DNA of 64,000 bases from Muribaculaceae bacterium (lineage in GTDB: Bacteria; Bacteroidota; Bacteroidia; Bacteroidales; Muribaculaceae), in NCBI GenBank assembly GCA_017443765.1, contig JAFSYB010000054.1, forward strand, positions 16,184-80,183, read 5' to 3'. The position numbers and the translations under genes are program-made. The notes below the pieces were generated by a model. That model ran no database searches and was not told the DNA's origin. It saw nothing but the letters and a program-made list of their open reading frames with translations. Positions within the stretch are counted from its first letter, which is position 1; each line of letters starts with the position of its first letter. This document shows positions 32,604 through 42,374 of the stretch, piece by piece.

Positions 32604-33812
32604 ATGGCACAATCCGGCTACAAGACTTTTTTGGCTCACTGCAAACGCTATGAGCTGGAGGGGCTGGTTTACCACTACGGCCTGCCCCTCGATTTGGCGC
32701 AACTCAAGAAGGTGCCAGTTGCCGAGTTGCGGCACTCCATTTTGGAGTTCGTGCACGAGCAAGCGCAACAATGGCTGGCCGACCTCACGCTCAACGACCT
32801 GCAAATGCTCCAATTGCTGCTTGAGGATGGTGCCGTTGACGTAGGCGAGATTCCCCAGGCACTGATGATTGAGGACTTGGGATTGGTGGATTTCAGCAGC
32901 GATGACGAGGAAGACGATGACTACTTTGTGATGACACTTCACAGCGACATCCGCGAGCGGGTGGAGCCACTGCTCGATGCGGTTATAGCCCGCAAGCAGC
33001 AAGCTCACGAGCCGGTCATCGAGGACGCCCTGCGTGGCATCCTCAACGTGGCCGGACGCATGCTCGACAACGAGGTGATGGAAATCTTGTGCCGGTTGCT
33101 TCCCGAACACGACAGCAGCATCACCCTCGACGACATCCGCAGCTTTATGGCACACTCCATGATTTTGCGCCACGCAGCCGGCTACATCACCGAGAACAAC
33201 CAAACGATGCTTTACTCCCAACTTATCCCCCCCGAGAATTGGGAGATGGAAATCCGCGATACTGCCCCCTGGCCGTTTGATGACATCAACGAGATTCTTG
33301 CCCACGGCACCTATCCCTATTTCACCCCCACCCGACCCTGCGAGAAAGCCTTCTACCAGCTGCTTCGCGACATGGGCGGCTACGACCACGAAGAGGCACT
33401 GTGCGACCTCACCTATTACTACACCGAGTTTCAGAACGCAGGCAAGTCTGTCATCAACATAGCCAAAGCCATCGTGGAAGACCTGAATTTAGACAGCACA
33501 GCCGATTTGGAAGCGGCACTGCACGTGATTATGGATTTCAACAACAACATTCCCAAGTTCATCTTGCGTGGAAACTCCTCCTCCTGCATCCGGGACATCC
33601 AAATGGCTGCTGATGGGCTGCACATTCCCCACATTTCGTTCAGCGGCTACGACAGCATGGCTGGTGCAGCCGAGCGTGAATCCGCTTCTGGGCCGGCACC
33701 CATCGGCAGCTTCCCGCTGCCAATCTTTCCGATGAAGCGGGTGGGGCGCAACGACCCCTGCCCCTGTGGCAGCGGAAAGAAATACAAAAACTGCTGCGGA
33801 ATGGAAAACTGA
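32604..33812 (+). CDS. SEC-C motif protein of unknown function
   Basis: A 402-residue cytoplasmic protein ending in a SEC-C zinc finger ([20 protein letters not shown], about 379-398), the motif that in SecA binds SecB or ribosomes. The long N-terminal part (1-370) is mainly helical and acidic ([20 protein letters not shown]), without a family I can name; it resembles other SEC-C proteins of Bacteroidetes built of helical repeats. It follows the dipeptidase by 4 nt and ends at a strong bidirectional terminator. A link to protein quality control or ribosomes is possible but not shown. Confidence 0.75.
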   Translation: MAQSGYKTFLAHCKRYELEGLVYHYGLPLDLAQLKKVPVAELRHSILEFVHEQAQQWLADLTLNDLQMLQLLLEDGAVDVGEIPQALMIEDLGLVDFSSDDEEDDDYFVMTLHSDIRERVEPLLDAVIARKQQAHEPVIEDALRGILNVAGRMLDNEVMEILCRLLPEHDSSITLDDIRSFMAHSMILRHAAGYITENNQTMLYSQLIPPENWEMEIRDTAPWPFDDINEILAHGTYPYFTPTRPCEKAFYQLLRDMGGYDHEEALCDLTYYYTEFQNAGKSVINIAKAIVEDLNLDSTADLEAALHVIMDFNNNIPKFILRGNSSSCIRDIQMAADGLHIPHISFSGYDSMAGAAERESASGPAPIGSFPLPIFPMKRVGRNDPCPCGSGKKYKNCCGMEN

Positions 33813-33826
33813 TCCTTTCAGCCCAA

Positions 33827-33879
33827 AAACCATTTCGGTCCAAATCCACCTAAAATTGGAATTTGGGCCGAAATGGTTT
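33827..33879. terminator. Bidirectional terminator between convergent genes
   Basis: AAACCATTTCGGTCCAAAT (33827-33845) and ATTTGGGCCGAAATGGTTT (33861-33879) form a 19-bp stem with one G-U type mismatch. It lies between the SEC-C gene (ending 33812) and the leftward gene ending at 33898, and A/T-rich ends allow termination from either side. Confidence 0.8.
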
Positions 33880-33897
33880 GATAGTGTGGGTTGAGTA

Positions 33898-36825
33898 TCA
33901 CTTGCCGCTGCACACGGGGCGAATAAACTTGCCCATAAACGTGTACCCATCGCTCAGGATGTTTTGGTTTTCCTGATGATTACACACCAGGCTGGCAGCG
34001 GCGGCGCGGTCGTATTTCTTACCGATGTATACTCGGTGGGTCGAGGTCCAATAGGTGGTTTCGGCTGTGTCGTAGGCATCACCGTCACCCTCGTGCCAGC
34101 AGTAGTACAACGGGAAGCGTATGCTTCGCCCATTGGGTCCGGTGACGGTGTAACCGCTCCAGAACCGCCGTTGTGTGCCTGTGTCGTCCACTTCCTCATC
34201 AACGTAGGAGTATTCCCATGTGCAGAGGTCGAGCAGCTCCTGCATCTCGTCGGCGGTGGGCAAGCGCCAAGGTGCGCCCCACTGCACGCTCGCGGCATCG
34301 TACTCGGTACCGGCGATGTCGCCAAGCTGGATGCAGTTGTCGGCATAGCTGTAGTTCTGCACGATGTAGTCGTCTTCCCAATTGTAATAGTCGTTGCCCT
34401 TGGGCGTGGTCTCGCCCCAGGCATAACGGTCGCCGAATGGAGCACCGCCGGTAAATTCAACATCGCTGTAGTCGTCTTGGTTGCTCGCTCCCAGGTTGCA
34501 TGAGGCCCACCGGGTGCCGCTGGGCAGACCCAGGTCCACAGCCTCGTGGTCATCGGTGGGGGTGTCCACGCCCAAAATCACGTTGATGACAATGTTCAAG
34601 TCATCGATGTCCACGTGCCCATTGCCGTCAACATCGGCCAGCGGGTAACGGGTCATGTCGGCATAGCTGAGCATGATGTTGACGAGGATATTCACATCAT
34701 CGATATCCACACGCCCGTCACCGTTCACATCACCCTTGCGAAAGCTCTCGGCAGCCTTTTGCACAATGGTAAATGTGCAAGCGCTGGCCCCCACACGGTC
34801 CACAATGGTGAACTGCGCTCGCCGCTCGTGGAAGCCGTCAGGAAGGGCGTCGTAGGCAATGCGCAGCGTGTCGAGTGTGAGGTCGTTGGGCGTGCTGACG
34901 ATGCGGCACCAGTCGCTGCCTCCTGTTGTGGGGTTGTCGTAGCCGAACATCGAGAAAATCTGCTGCTCCAGCACGCCGGCCTCGGCGGGCACTTCTATCT
35001 CGGTGGTGCCCACGGGCAGCAGGGTGAGCGGCGAGTGCGCAACGAGGGGCATGATGTAGTAGCTCGTGCCGTAGCCCTGCTGGAAGAAGCCGCTCACAGG
35101 CCGCCACTGGTCGCGGATGCGGTAGTAGGCCGTGTTGTCGTGATTGCGCATTCGCGCCGTGGCAAACGACACATCGCACGAGTCGTTCCACTCGGGTATG
35201 CCATCAACCATGATGTAGAACTCCTCGTTCACCACCTGTGGCGTGAACTCAAACAGCGTGCCGCGCAGTGTGGTGGCGGTGCCGGTGGCCAGGTCGGTGA
35301 CAAACCACCAGAACGAGTCCATTTTATCGCCGGGGTTGCCGTTCTCATCCACTTTACACAAATGCACACCCACATTAGAGATTTGGTCGGCGATAGCCTC
35401 GGCCTGGGCAGTCTCGAAAAACACCAGTGCGCCGTATACCACCATGGGACACGACGGCGCGGAGAAGCGCTCGGCGTAGGCGTTGATGCGCATGCGGTTC
35501 GACCCAGGGAATGTGCCTTCGCCATCGAGGTCGTAGGTCACGGGGTAGTCGTCGAGCAGGATATTGCTGACGTAGCCCTGGTACTCGGCCGACACCCGTA
35601 TCTCGTCGCTCGATGTGCCATGTTCATTGGCCACGGTGAGCGCCACGGCCTGTTCATGCATCTGCTCGTAGCTCACCCAAGGGCATTCCTCGGTGCTGGT
35701 GGCCGGGGAGCAGTTGTTGAAAGCCCAGTTCCACTGCGTGGGGAAACCCTTGCTGGCGTCGCGATATTGCACCGGAATGAGCGGGCACACCATCGGCAGG
35801 TGAGTGTCATCGTAGCGGAACGTGGCGGGCGGCATGATTTTAGCCACCGGGGCGGTGCCGGTCACAGTCACGAAGCCCTGGCGGGTAATGGTGCTGGCGT
35901 GTCCCTCGGCATCGGTGACGGTGAGCGCCACATCGTAGGTGCCATCATGCTTGTAATAGACTGCCGGCGCGGCCTCGGTCGAGCTTTCGGGTGTGCCGCC
36001 GGGGAAGTTCCACTGCCAGCTGGCCACTTCGCCAGCCGACATATCCACGAAATTCACCACCTCGCCGGTCGCGACTTCGATGCCATCAATTTCGGCCACA
36101 CCGGTTATGGCCAAGCCGTCGATGAAGAACTCAGCCATATAGCCGCCCGTGCCGAAAGTGTCCTTGCTGCCTGGGCCGTAGACGAATTGCAGCCTCACCT
36201 GCTGTCCGGCCCAGTCGCCCAGGGGCAGCTCCAGCGCGTGCCAGCGCGTGCTGGCCTCGCCGGTTTCCTGCGTGCTGTTCCACAGTTCGGTGACGGTGGC
36301 AAAGTCGTCGGTCGAGGCATTGATAGTGAGCACGGCATAGTCGTTCATGTTTTGGCTGTAGCACACTTGCGCGTGCAACATGCCGTTGTCAGGAACAGCG
36401 ATGGCCGGGCTGCCGGCTACGGCGATGCCGCGGCGGTAGGTCTGGTAAGGGCCGTCGATGTGCAACGACTGCACATCTGCCGGGTCGATGGCACTATACG
36501 GTTTGCTGGTCGATTTGGCCAAATCCCACCCGAACGTGTCGTCCTTGTCGCGTCCCAGCGTCCAGCCCATGCTGCCATTGTCGAAGTTCTCGCTCCACAC
36601 GGTCTGCTGGCTTTGCGCCCCCTGCACACTGAAAGCGGCTTGCAGGGTCTGGGAGCTGGCGTGGCGCACACGGACTGCCAGAGTTTGGCGTCCTGCGGCA
36701 CCCACCTTCACCACGGGTTGGGGCAATTGTGGCCGCGAGGTGAGCGAGCGCACCGCCTCGGGCAACCCGGCAACAGCCACGGCAACAGCACCCAAAGCGC
36801 AAATCGAAATCAAATACTTCTTCAT
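33898..36825 (-). CDS. Large secreted PKD-dockerin-FISUMP protein
   Basis: A 975-residue exported multidomain protein. In order: signal peptide (about 1-20); a cleaved-adhesin/jelly-roll domain (about 75-245, VWSENFDNGSMGWTLGRDKD); one or two PKD domains (about 250-410, GEVASWQWNFPGGTPESSTE); further beta domains (about 410-690); a dockerin-like pair (about 697-757, GDVNGDGRVDIDDVNILVNI and DVDGNGHVDIDDLNIVINVI); and a C-terminal FISUMP domain (about 760-975, DLGLPSGTRWASCNLGASNQ to RLPTADEMQELLD). PKD and FISUMP domains are typical of surface proteins. This is the only gene here where the dockerin module is not at the very end. A separate promoter could not be found. Confidence 0.85.
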   Translation of the reverse strand: MKKYLISICALGAVAVAVAGLPEAVRSLTSRPQLPQPVVKVGAAGRQTLAVRVRHASSQTLQAAFSVQGAQSQQTVWSENFDNGSMGWTLGRDKDDTFGWDLAKSTSKPYSAIDPADVQSLHIDGPYQTYRRGIAVAGSPAIAVPDNGMLHAQVCYSQNMNDYAVLTINASTDDFATVTELWNSTQETGEASTRWHALELPLGDWAGQQVRLQFVYGPGSKDTFGTGGYMAEFFIDGLAITGVAEIDGIEVATGEVVNFVDMSAGEVASWQWNFPGGTPESSTEAAPAVYYKHDGTYDVALTVTDAEGHASTITRQGFVTVTGTAPVAKIMPPATFRYDDTHLPMVCPLIPVQYRDASKGFPTQWNWAFNNCSPATSTEECPWVSYEQMHEQAVALTVANEHGTSSDEIRVSAEYQGYVSNILLDDYPVTYDLDGEGTFPGSNRMRINAYAERFSAPSCPMVVYGALVFFETAQAEAIADQISNVGVHLCKVDENGNPGDKMDSFWWFVTDLATGTATTLRGTLFEFTPQVVNEEFYIMVDGIPEWNDSCDVSFATARMRNHDNTAYYRIRDQWRPVSGFFQQGYGTSYYIMPLVAHSPLTLLPVGTTEIEVPAEAGVLEQQIFSMFGYDNPTTGGSDWCRIVSTPNDLTLDTLRIAYDALPDGFHERRAQFTIVDRVGASACTFTIVQKAAESFRKGDVNGDGRVDIDDVNILVNIMLSYADMTRYPLADVDGNGHVDIDDLNIVINVILGVDTPTDDHEAVDLGLPSGTRWASCNLGASNQDDYSDVEFTGGAPFGDRYAWGETTPKGNDYYNWEDDYIVQNYSYADNCIQLGDIAGTEYDAASVQWGAPWRLPTADEMQELLDLCTWEYSYVDEEVDDTGTQRRFWSGYTVTGPNGRSIRFPLYYCWHEGDGDAYDTAETTYWTSTHRVYIGKKYDRAAAASLVCNHQENQNILSDGYTFMGKFIRPVCSGK

Positions 36826-36886
36826 ACTCTATCAGTTTTCAGTTGTCAGTTTTTCAGTAAATCAGTAAACAGGCTCCAATTAAGCA

Positions 36887-38071
36887 TTATTTATAACGGT
36901 CGCTGAGGTTGTAGATTGCGGTGTAGATAGCTCGGTCGGCATCGGTGAGGGCGATGTTTCGTCGCGCCATCACACGCTCGGCGGTGGCGAGGAAGGCTGG
37001 CAGCGGCACATTCTTGAACCCCGCCGAAGCACTGCCTTCCTGAAACGAGGCCACAAAATTGCGTGGAAAACCGGCACCATGCACGTTCACCCCCACTCCA
37101 AGCACGGTGGCGGTGTTAATCATGCAGTTCACGCCCGTTTTGCTGTGGTCGCCCATAATCAGGCCGCAAAATTGCAGCCCGGTGCGCAGGAAACGTTGCG
37201 CCGGGTAGTTCCACAGCCTTATCTCGCCATAGTCGTTCTTGAGGTTGCTGGCCGTGGTGCCTCCGCCCAGATTGCACCACTCGCCAATCACGGCGTCGCC
37301 CAGGAAACCGTCGTGCGCCTTGTTGCTGTAGCCAATCATCACCGTGTTCTCCACCTCGCCGCCAATCTTGCAGCATGGGCCCAAAGTGGTGGCGCCATAG
37401 ACTTTTGTCCCCATGCGCACCTTGGCGTCGTGGCAGGCGGCAAAGGGTGCGCGGATACACGCCCCCTCCATCACCTCCACGTCGCGGCCGATGTAGATGT
37501 GCCCCTTGGTGGTGTTGAGGAAAGCGCCCTCCACACTCGCGCCCTGCTCAACGAAAACACGCGATGGCTCCCCCACCACCACATTGGTTTTCGACAGTGG
37601 TTGCGACTGGCGGCCGGCAGTGAGACGCACGAAGTCGGCCTCCAGCTCCGGGCCGTTAAACGCGAAAATGTCGGGCAGCGTCCGCAGCACGCGGGGTGTA
37701 TCCGAAGCAAAAACCACCTGGCTGTAGTGACGGTCGTCGAAGTCCTTGGCGCTGCCATTGAAAGCAATCAGTGTCTCGCCTGTCATCAGTGCCTCGCCGT
37801 GCCTTAGCGACAGTGCCTGGGCGGCGAGCGCCGGCGTGGGCACCACATGGCCGGCTATCAGCAAGTTGTGGTGGCAGGCACGCAGCGGGAACTTCTGTTT
37901 CAGATATGGCACCGTCAGGTAGCTGTAGGTGGCCTCGCCGAGCATTGCCTGCCATTTCTCGGCGATGGTGGTGATGCCCACGCGCAGCATTGCCGTGGGG
38001 CGCGTGTAGGTGAGCGGCAGCAGCTGACGGCGAATGTCGGTGTCGTCGAATATGATAATGTTCCGTTTCAT
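36887..38071 (-). CDS. GlmU-family protein (nucleotidyltransferase-like with beta-helix)
   Basis: A 394-residue protein matching the Bacteroidetes GlmU-family proteins. The N-terminal half (about 1-200) is a divergent nucleotidyltransferase fold that starts MKRNIIIFDDTDIRRQLLPL and lacks the G-x-G-T-R-L pyrophosphorylase loop. The C-terminal half (about 200-375) is a left-handed beta-helix of hexapeptides (VVGEPSRVFVEQGASVEGAF, GTKVYGATTLGPCCKIGGEV). Bifunctional GlmU makes UDP-GlcNAc, but the missing loop makes uridylyl transfer doubtful; sugar-phosphate acyl or nucleotidyl transfer of another kind is possible. The promoter is at 38100-38130. Confidence 0.83.
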   Translation of the reverse strand: MKRNIIIFDDTDIRRQLLPLTYTRPTAMLRVGITTIAEKWQAMLGEATYSYLTVPYLKQKFPLRACHHNLLIAGHVVPTPALAAQALSLRHGEALMTGETLIAFNGSAKDFDDRHYSQVVFASDTPRVLRTLPDIFAFNGPELEADFVRLTAGRQSQPLSKTNVVVGEPSRVFVEQGASVEGAFLNTTKGHIYIGRDVEVMEGACIRAPFAACHDAKVRMGTKVYGATTLGPCCKIGGEVENTVMIGYSNKAHDGFLGDAVIGEWCNLGGGTTASNLKNDYGEIRLWNYPAQRFLRTGLQFCGLIMGDHSKTGVNCMINTATVLGVGVNVHGAGFPRNFVASFQEGSASAGFKNVPLPAFLATAERVMARRNIALTDADRAIYTAIYNLSDRYK

Positions 38072-38099
38072 GAAAACAGCCTAACGCCAAAATCGGCGG

Positions 38100-38130
38100 C
38101 AAAATTAACGATTTGCCCCCATGTATGCAA
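38100..38130 (-). promoter_or_regulatory. Promoter of the GlmU-family gene
   Basis: Minus-strand TTG (38130-38128), 20-nt spacer, TAATTTTG (38107-38100); the predicted start is about 22 nt before the ATG at 38071. Confidence 0.72.
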
Positions 38131-38208
38131 GCGAAAAAAGCGGAAAAGTGGGGATTGTCGGCAAAAAAGAATGTTCGCTTCCCAAAGGAGGCATTTGCCC
38201 AAGAAAAT

Positions 38209-38236
38209 CCCCCGCAGCCTTGTGAAGCCGCAGGGG
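38209..38236 (-). terminator. Terminator of the LRR-dockerin gene
   Basis: On the minus strand CCCCTGCGGCTT pairs with AAGGCTGCGGGGG through a 12-bp stem with wobble pairs, followed by ATTTT. It lies 46 nt after the stop of the gene ending at 38283. Confidence 0.65.
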
Positions 38237-38282
38237 AAAATACAGAATACTTGATGCTGGTTATGAAGAAGGTGCTTCAGCC

Positions 38283-40160
38283 TCACAGGCCGAGGATGAT
38301 GTTGATAATCATGTTCAAATCCACGACATCTACTTCACCGCTGCCGTCAAGGTCGAGCAGGGGATTCGAAGTGTCGCCATCCAGAATCATGTTGACCACA
38401 ACGTTCACGTCGTCGATGTCGACGACGCCGTCGCCGTTGCCGTCGCCGGGCACTTCCTCTTCGTACTGCACATCCACGGTGGCCCAGTTTTGGAAGTCCT
38501 TCCACACGTTGGCCATCTTGTAGGCGTCAAGGCTCACGGTAGGCACTGTCAGCAATGCGTTGGCATAGTCGGCAGCGGCGAAAGTCGAGACAAACGTGGG
38601 CGGCTCCTTGGCCAGGCAGGTGATTTTGGTGAGCGTGCCGATGGTGCCCACGGCCGAGCTGCGGAACTCCCTCATCGTCTTGGGCAGGTACATCTCGGTG
38701 AGCTTCACCTCGCGGCAAGCCTGGTAGCCGAATGCGTAAACGCCCTCGGGCACGCTGAGTACCTTGTTCTCAATGGCGGCGGGCACGCCAACAAGCACGG
38801 TGGGCTGGTTGTGGTCGCCGTCATAATTCGGGGTATCTGCCAGGTCGGTGGCTCCCGTGGTGGCGTAAACGGCTCCGTCAATCACCTTGAAGTGCGGGCA
38901 GCTCTCGGGAATGGTGATGGTTTTGAGCGATGTGCAGCCCACGGCCGGGTTGCCGGTCATGTATTCCAGCGTCGAGGGCAGGTTGAGCGTGGTGATGCCA
39001 GTGCAGCGGAAGAAAGCGTTGCGGTAGAGAATCCTCAAACTCTCGGGAAGAGTGACCGTGGTGAGCTTGTTGCAACGGGTGAAAGCCGAAGTGTGAATTT
39101 CCTCAAGTTTGTTTCCACCGGTAATCTGAGCCAGCTCGGTGCAGCCGCTGAATGCCATGTGGCCAACCACTCTCACGTTCTTGAGGTCAATCTTGGTGAT
39201 AGGGTCGTCGAGGAAGCAGGTGGTGTCTATCACTTCGACGGTGCTGGACAGATTCACGGTGGTGAGTGCCTCACAGCTGCCAAAGGTCATCAGACCCAGT
39301 CGCTTCACGCCCTCGGGCAGGGTGAGGGTCTTCAACGACATCAGATAGAAGAAAGCGTGTCCGGGAATCTCGGTGTACTGGCACGGCGAGTTGAACGTCA
39401 GGCTGGTCACATTCACGCAACCGCAGAAAGCAGAGGTTCCAAACTCTTGTATCGTTCCAGGGATGGTGAGGCGGCTGAAACCCGTGCACTCATAAAACGC
39501 GGCTTTACCGATGCGTGTCACCGTATTTGGTATCGTAACCGACGACAAGTTTGCGTTTTGGAAAAACGCATAGTCACCCACTTCGGTGATGCAGTTGGGA
39601 ATAGTGTAGCTCAGGCTGCTGCTGAACCACCCACTACCCTTTTTCCCGCCGGGAAAACTCACCAGTGTCTTCTTGTCCTTGGTCACAAGCACGCCGTCGG
39701 AGTTCGTTCCGTCGCTACTCGTGAGGGCGGTGAAATAGGGGTTGCCGGCATCCACCGAGTAACCGGTAGTGAGCTTGTTGTTGGCAAAAGCCCCCTCAAG
39801 CAGAGTCTGCACATTGGGTCCAAGAGCCAGTCCGGCACCCTCGGCTGCGTCGAAAGCATAGGAGCCAATCGTCGTTATCGTCGATGGCAGCGTGATTGTC
39901 CCGCTCCATTTTGCCTTGGCAAAGGCGTTGTCGGCAATGCCCTCCACGGTATAGGTCTTGCCGTTGCAGGTCACCGTGCTGGTGAAGTTTGAGCTGGTAA
40001 GGTTACTGTAAGTGGAGGAACCATCTTCGCTTTTGGGCATGATGATTACCGTAGTGGCACTCCACTCACGGTAATTCAGTCCGTTGACTGTGAAGTCGGC
40101 AGCACTCGAAACGACGACCGACAGCAGCAACAGACTGCTGAAAAGTAATTTCTTTGTCAT
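38283..40160 (-). CDS. BspA-type leucine-rich repeat protein with dockerin-like tail
   Basis: A 625-residue exported protein (signal peptide about 1-20, MTKKLLFSSLLLLSVVVSSA). From about residue 50 to 545 it consists of LRR_5 repeats of the Treponema/BspA type, roughly 23 residues each (VTIPNTVTRIGKAAFYECTG, LTIPGTIQEFGTSAFCGCVN, VTLPESLRILYRNAFFRCTG). BspA proteins act in adhesion to host matrix and other bacteria. The last 57 residues are a dockerin-like pair (GDGNGDGVVDIDDVNVVVNM and DLDGSGEVDVVDLNMIINII). It has its own terminator at 38209-38236. It is a shorter paralogue of the giant protein encoded at 54266. Confidence 0.88.
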   Translation of the reverse strand: MTKKLLFSSLLLLSVVVSSAADFTVNGLNYREWSATTVIIMPKSEDGSSTYSNLTSSNFTSTVTCNGKTYTVEGIADNAFAKAKWSGTITLPSTITTIGSYAFDAAEGAGLALGPNVQTLLEGAFANNKLTTGYSVDAGNPYFTALTSSDGTNSDGVLVTKDKKTLVSFPGGKKGSGWFSSSLSYTIPNCITEVGDYAFFQNANLSSVTIPNTVTRIGKAAFYECTGFSRLTIPGTIQEFGTSAFCGCVNVTSLTFNSPCQYTEIPGHAFFYLMSLKTLTLPEGVKRLGLMTFGSCEALTTVNLSSTVEVIDTTCFLDDPITKIDLKNVRVVGHMAFSGCTELAQITGGNKLEEIHTSAFTRCNKLTTVTLPESLRILYRNAFFRCTGITTLNLPSTLEYMTGNPAVGCTSLKTITIPESCPHFKVIDGAVYATTGATDLADTPNYDGDHNQPTVLVGVPAAIENKVLSVPEGVYAFGYQACREVKLTEMYLPKTMREFRSSAVGTIGTLTKITCLAKEPPTFVSTFAAADYANALLTVPTVSLDAYKMANVWKDFQNWATVDVQYEEEVPGDGNGDGVVDIDDVNVVVNMILDGDTSNPLLDLDGSGEVDVVDLNMIINIILGL

Positions 40161-40214
40161 AGTGGTTTAAATAGGGTTTAAAAATAGGCAACAGCCAAGC
40201 GTTTAAAATCGGCG

Positions 40215-40222
40215 CAAAGGTA
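40215..40222 (-). promoter_or_regulatory. -7 box before the LRR-dockerin gene
   Basis: TACCTTTG on the minus strand, 55 nt before the ATG at 40160, without a clear TTG at the expected distance. The rest of the 40161-40552 gap contains no gene I can support. Confidence 0.45.
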
Positions 40223-40460
40223 AGCACAATAGTTGAGAATCCGAAACTTTTTGAGTCCAAAATCCTTTGGTTCTTAATTTTTTGTAGTTTTTTAAGAATT
40301 CCACAAGCGGCATATTCTGCACCAAAGGCTGCTGTTTCGGCTGCGCGATTCCCCTTTGGGATTGCACGCGCACCACAGCAGTACCATTCCCAGGGACTGC
40401 ATATCGACACCAACTCGCTCCCGTGTCGGTGGTTTTTAGATTTTTTTGCTAAAAAAATGG

Positions 40461-40490
40461 TTGCCGCAAGCGAATTATCCGCTACTTTTG
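40461..40490 (+). promoter_or_regulatory. Promoter of the 596-residue secreted protein
   Basis: TTG (40461-40463), 19-nt spacer, TACTTTTG (40483-40490); the ATG is at 40553. Confidence 0.72.
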
Positions 40491-40552
40491 CATTTCTAAT
40501 GTGCGATATCGAAATCCTTTATCAATTATTAATTTTTTAAATTCAACTGACG

Positions 40553-42343
40553 ATGAAGAAAACATTACTTTCGATGTGCGCCATGCTGCTTGGTGTGATG
40601 GCATGGGCACAACCCACCAGCGTGCCTGCCCCGGCGGGCGACGACATCGTGGGCATCTATGGCAGTCAGCTCGGCCATGCCGTGGGACAAGGGTTCAACT
40701 TCTATGACTGGGGCAGTGGCAGTGTGGGTCAGGTCTACAGCGTCGACGGCGTGGAAACCTACATGATTCCCAACCTCCAGTGGTTTGGCTCGCAGTTCAC
40801 CGATGTGGATGCCAGTAACAAGGCTACCATTCACCTCGACATCTATCCGATGGAGGACATGGATTTGGCCATTGCACTGATTTGCTGGAACGATGCCACC
40901 AACGGCAACTGGGGTGAGCGCGGTGTGAACAACAGCCTCACCGGTGGACAGTGGAACTCGATTGACATCGACATGCAGTCGCTCGTCGACCGTGGCGGAC
41001 AGTTTGAGAAGCTCTATCAAATCAAGTTTGTGAGCAAGGTGGTTGCCGAGGCCACCGACCCCTACGGCAGCGACGGCTTCCAGAACGGCGACGGCACCAA
41101 GACGTTCTATGTGGGCAACATCTATGCCACCGGCACCCGTGTGGTCGACAACGAGGCTCCCGTGCTCGTGAGCGCTGTTGCCAGCGAGGTACTGGGCAAC
41201 CAGGCCACCCTGACCATGAACGCCACCGACAACAACCAAAAGGTGAGCTTCATCGTCACCGATGCCGCCAATGGCAAGACCTACGGGACCCAGGGCACGG
41301 CCGGTGAGAATGTCACCCTCACCGTCAAGGGTCTGAACGCCGAGACCACCTACTCGTGGACGGTGCAGGCCAAGGACATGGCCGGAAACTTGAGCGAGGA
41401 CATCCTCACCGTGACGTTCACCACCGGCGAGGGCTTCAAGCTCACCGCCGCTCCCGCTGTGCAGCACAACACCACCCTCTACGACATCTTCAGCATCTAC
41501 TGCGATTCCTTCGACAAGAGCGCTCCCGGGGCATTCTTCAACACTTGGGGCAGTGCCGGCGAGCTGCTCAGCGAGGTCCAAATCGCCGAGGGTGACATGA
41601 TTGAGAAGGTTGAGAAGTTCGGCTATCTCGGCAACGAGTTCAGCCTCACCACCGACCTGCGTGGCTATACCGTGCACATGGATGTGCTCTCCACCGAGCT
41701 GAGCCAGATTGGCCTCACGCCCATCACACAGAGTGGCGAGGCTTCGACGATCTACAACATCACCCCGGGTGAGTGGACCAGCCTCGACATCCCCTTGAGC
41801 AACTGGGAAACCCTCAACGCGCAGTACACCTTCCAGTGGAAGTGGGACCGTGGCAACAGCGATGCCGACCTGTATATCGACAACTTCTACTTTTGGAAAG
41901 AGAAGGAGCTTGAGATGACCACCGTGACCGGCACCGTGACCGATGTTGACAACAATGGTATCGAGGGTGTGACCGTGACCGTTACTGTGGTGCCCGCCGA
42001 GGCTCCCGCTGGTCTGCGCCGTGCCGAGGGCGACCTCACCTACACGGGCACCACCGACGCCTCGGGTGCTTATAGCATCGAGGTGCCCGTGATGGACGGT
42101 GCCACCTACAACGTGACCTATGCCAAGGAGGGCTACAACACTGTGACGATGGAGAACGTCGACATCACAGCCCCGATGAACACGCTGCTCACCGAGGCCA
42201 CCTACACCGCCATCAGCGACCTGCGCGCCGCCGAGGGACAGGTGACCTATGTCAACGCCATGGGCCAGACGAGCAACCGTCCGTTCCAGGGTGTGAACAT
42301 CGTGATGCAGGGCGGCAAGGCCATCGGCAAGGTGCTGAAGTGA
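40553..42343 (+). CDS. Secreted multidomain beta protein with a T9SS-like C terminus
   Basis: A 596-residue exported protein (signal peptide MKKTLLSMCAMLLGVMAWAQ). It has two related carbohydrate-binding-like beta-sandwiches (about 20-200 and 300-450; compare NKATIHLDIYPMEDMDLAIA with GYTVHMDVLSTELSQIGLTP), an Fn3/Ig-like domain between them (about 205-295, VDNEAPVLVSAVASEVLGNQ) and a carboxypeptidase-regulatory-like domain (about 460-560). The last 32 residues (VNAMGQTSNRPFQGVNIVMQ, then GGKAIGKVLK) resemble a type A C-terminal signal of the type IX secretion system. It carries no dockerin module, unlike the other large secreted proteins here. Polysaccharide binding is a reasonable guess only. 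Confidence 0.8.
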   Translation: MKKTLLSMCAMLLGVMAWAQPTSVPAPAGDDIVGIYGSQLGHAVGQGFNFYDWGSGSVGQVYSVDGVETYMIPNLQWFGSQFTDVDASNKATIHLDIYPMEDMDLAIALICWNDATNGNWGERGVNNSLTGGQWNSIDIDMQSLVDRGGQFEKLYQIKFVSKVVAEATDPYGSDGFQNGDGTKTFYVGNIYATGTRVVDNEAPVLVSAVASEVLGNQATLTMNATDNNQKVSFIVTDAANGKTYGTQGTAGENVTLTVKGLNAETTYSWTVQAKDMAGNLSEDILTVTFTTGEGFKLTAAPAVQHNTTLYDIFSIYCDSFDKSAPGAFFNTWGSAGELLSEVQIAEGDMIEKVEKFGYLGNEFSLTTDLRGYTVHMDVLSTELSQIGLTPITQSGEASTIYNITPGEWTSLDIPLSNWETLNAQYTFQWKWDRGNSDADLYIDNFYFWKEKELEMTTVTGTVTDVDNNGIEGVTVTVTVVPAEAPAGLRRAEGDLTYTGTTDASGAYSIEVPVMDGATYNVTYAKEGYNTVTMENVDITAPMNTLLTEATYTAISDLRAAEGQVTYVNAMGQTSNRPFQGVNIVMQGGKAIGKVLK

Positions 42344-42374
42344 CACAACCACGGCCTGCGTAGCCGAATGTAAG

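Noticed and set aside
34546..36906. A 786-codon rightward open frame opposite the PKD-dockerin-FISUMP gene
   Set aside because: It is the mirror of a clear secreted multidomain gene. High GC at third positions removes stop codons from the complementary frame. No signal, start context or domain was seen. The same holds for 40565-42352 (minus) and 50804-53089 (plus).
40066..40413. A 115-codon leftward ORF before the LRR-dockerin gene
   Set aside because: It overlaps the start of the LRR gene in another frame and has no start signal or conserved pattern. The -7 box of the LRR gene is within it.
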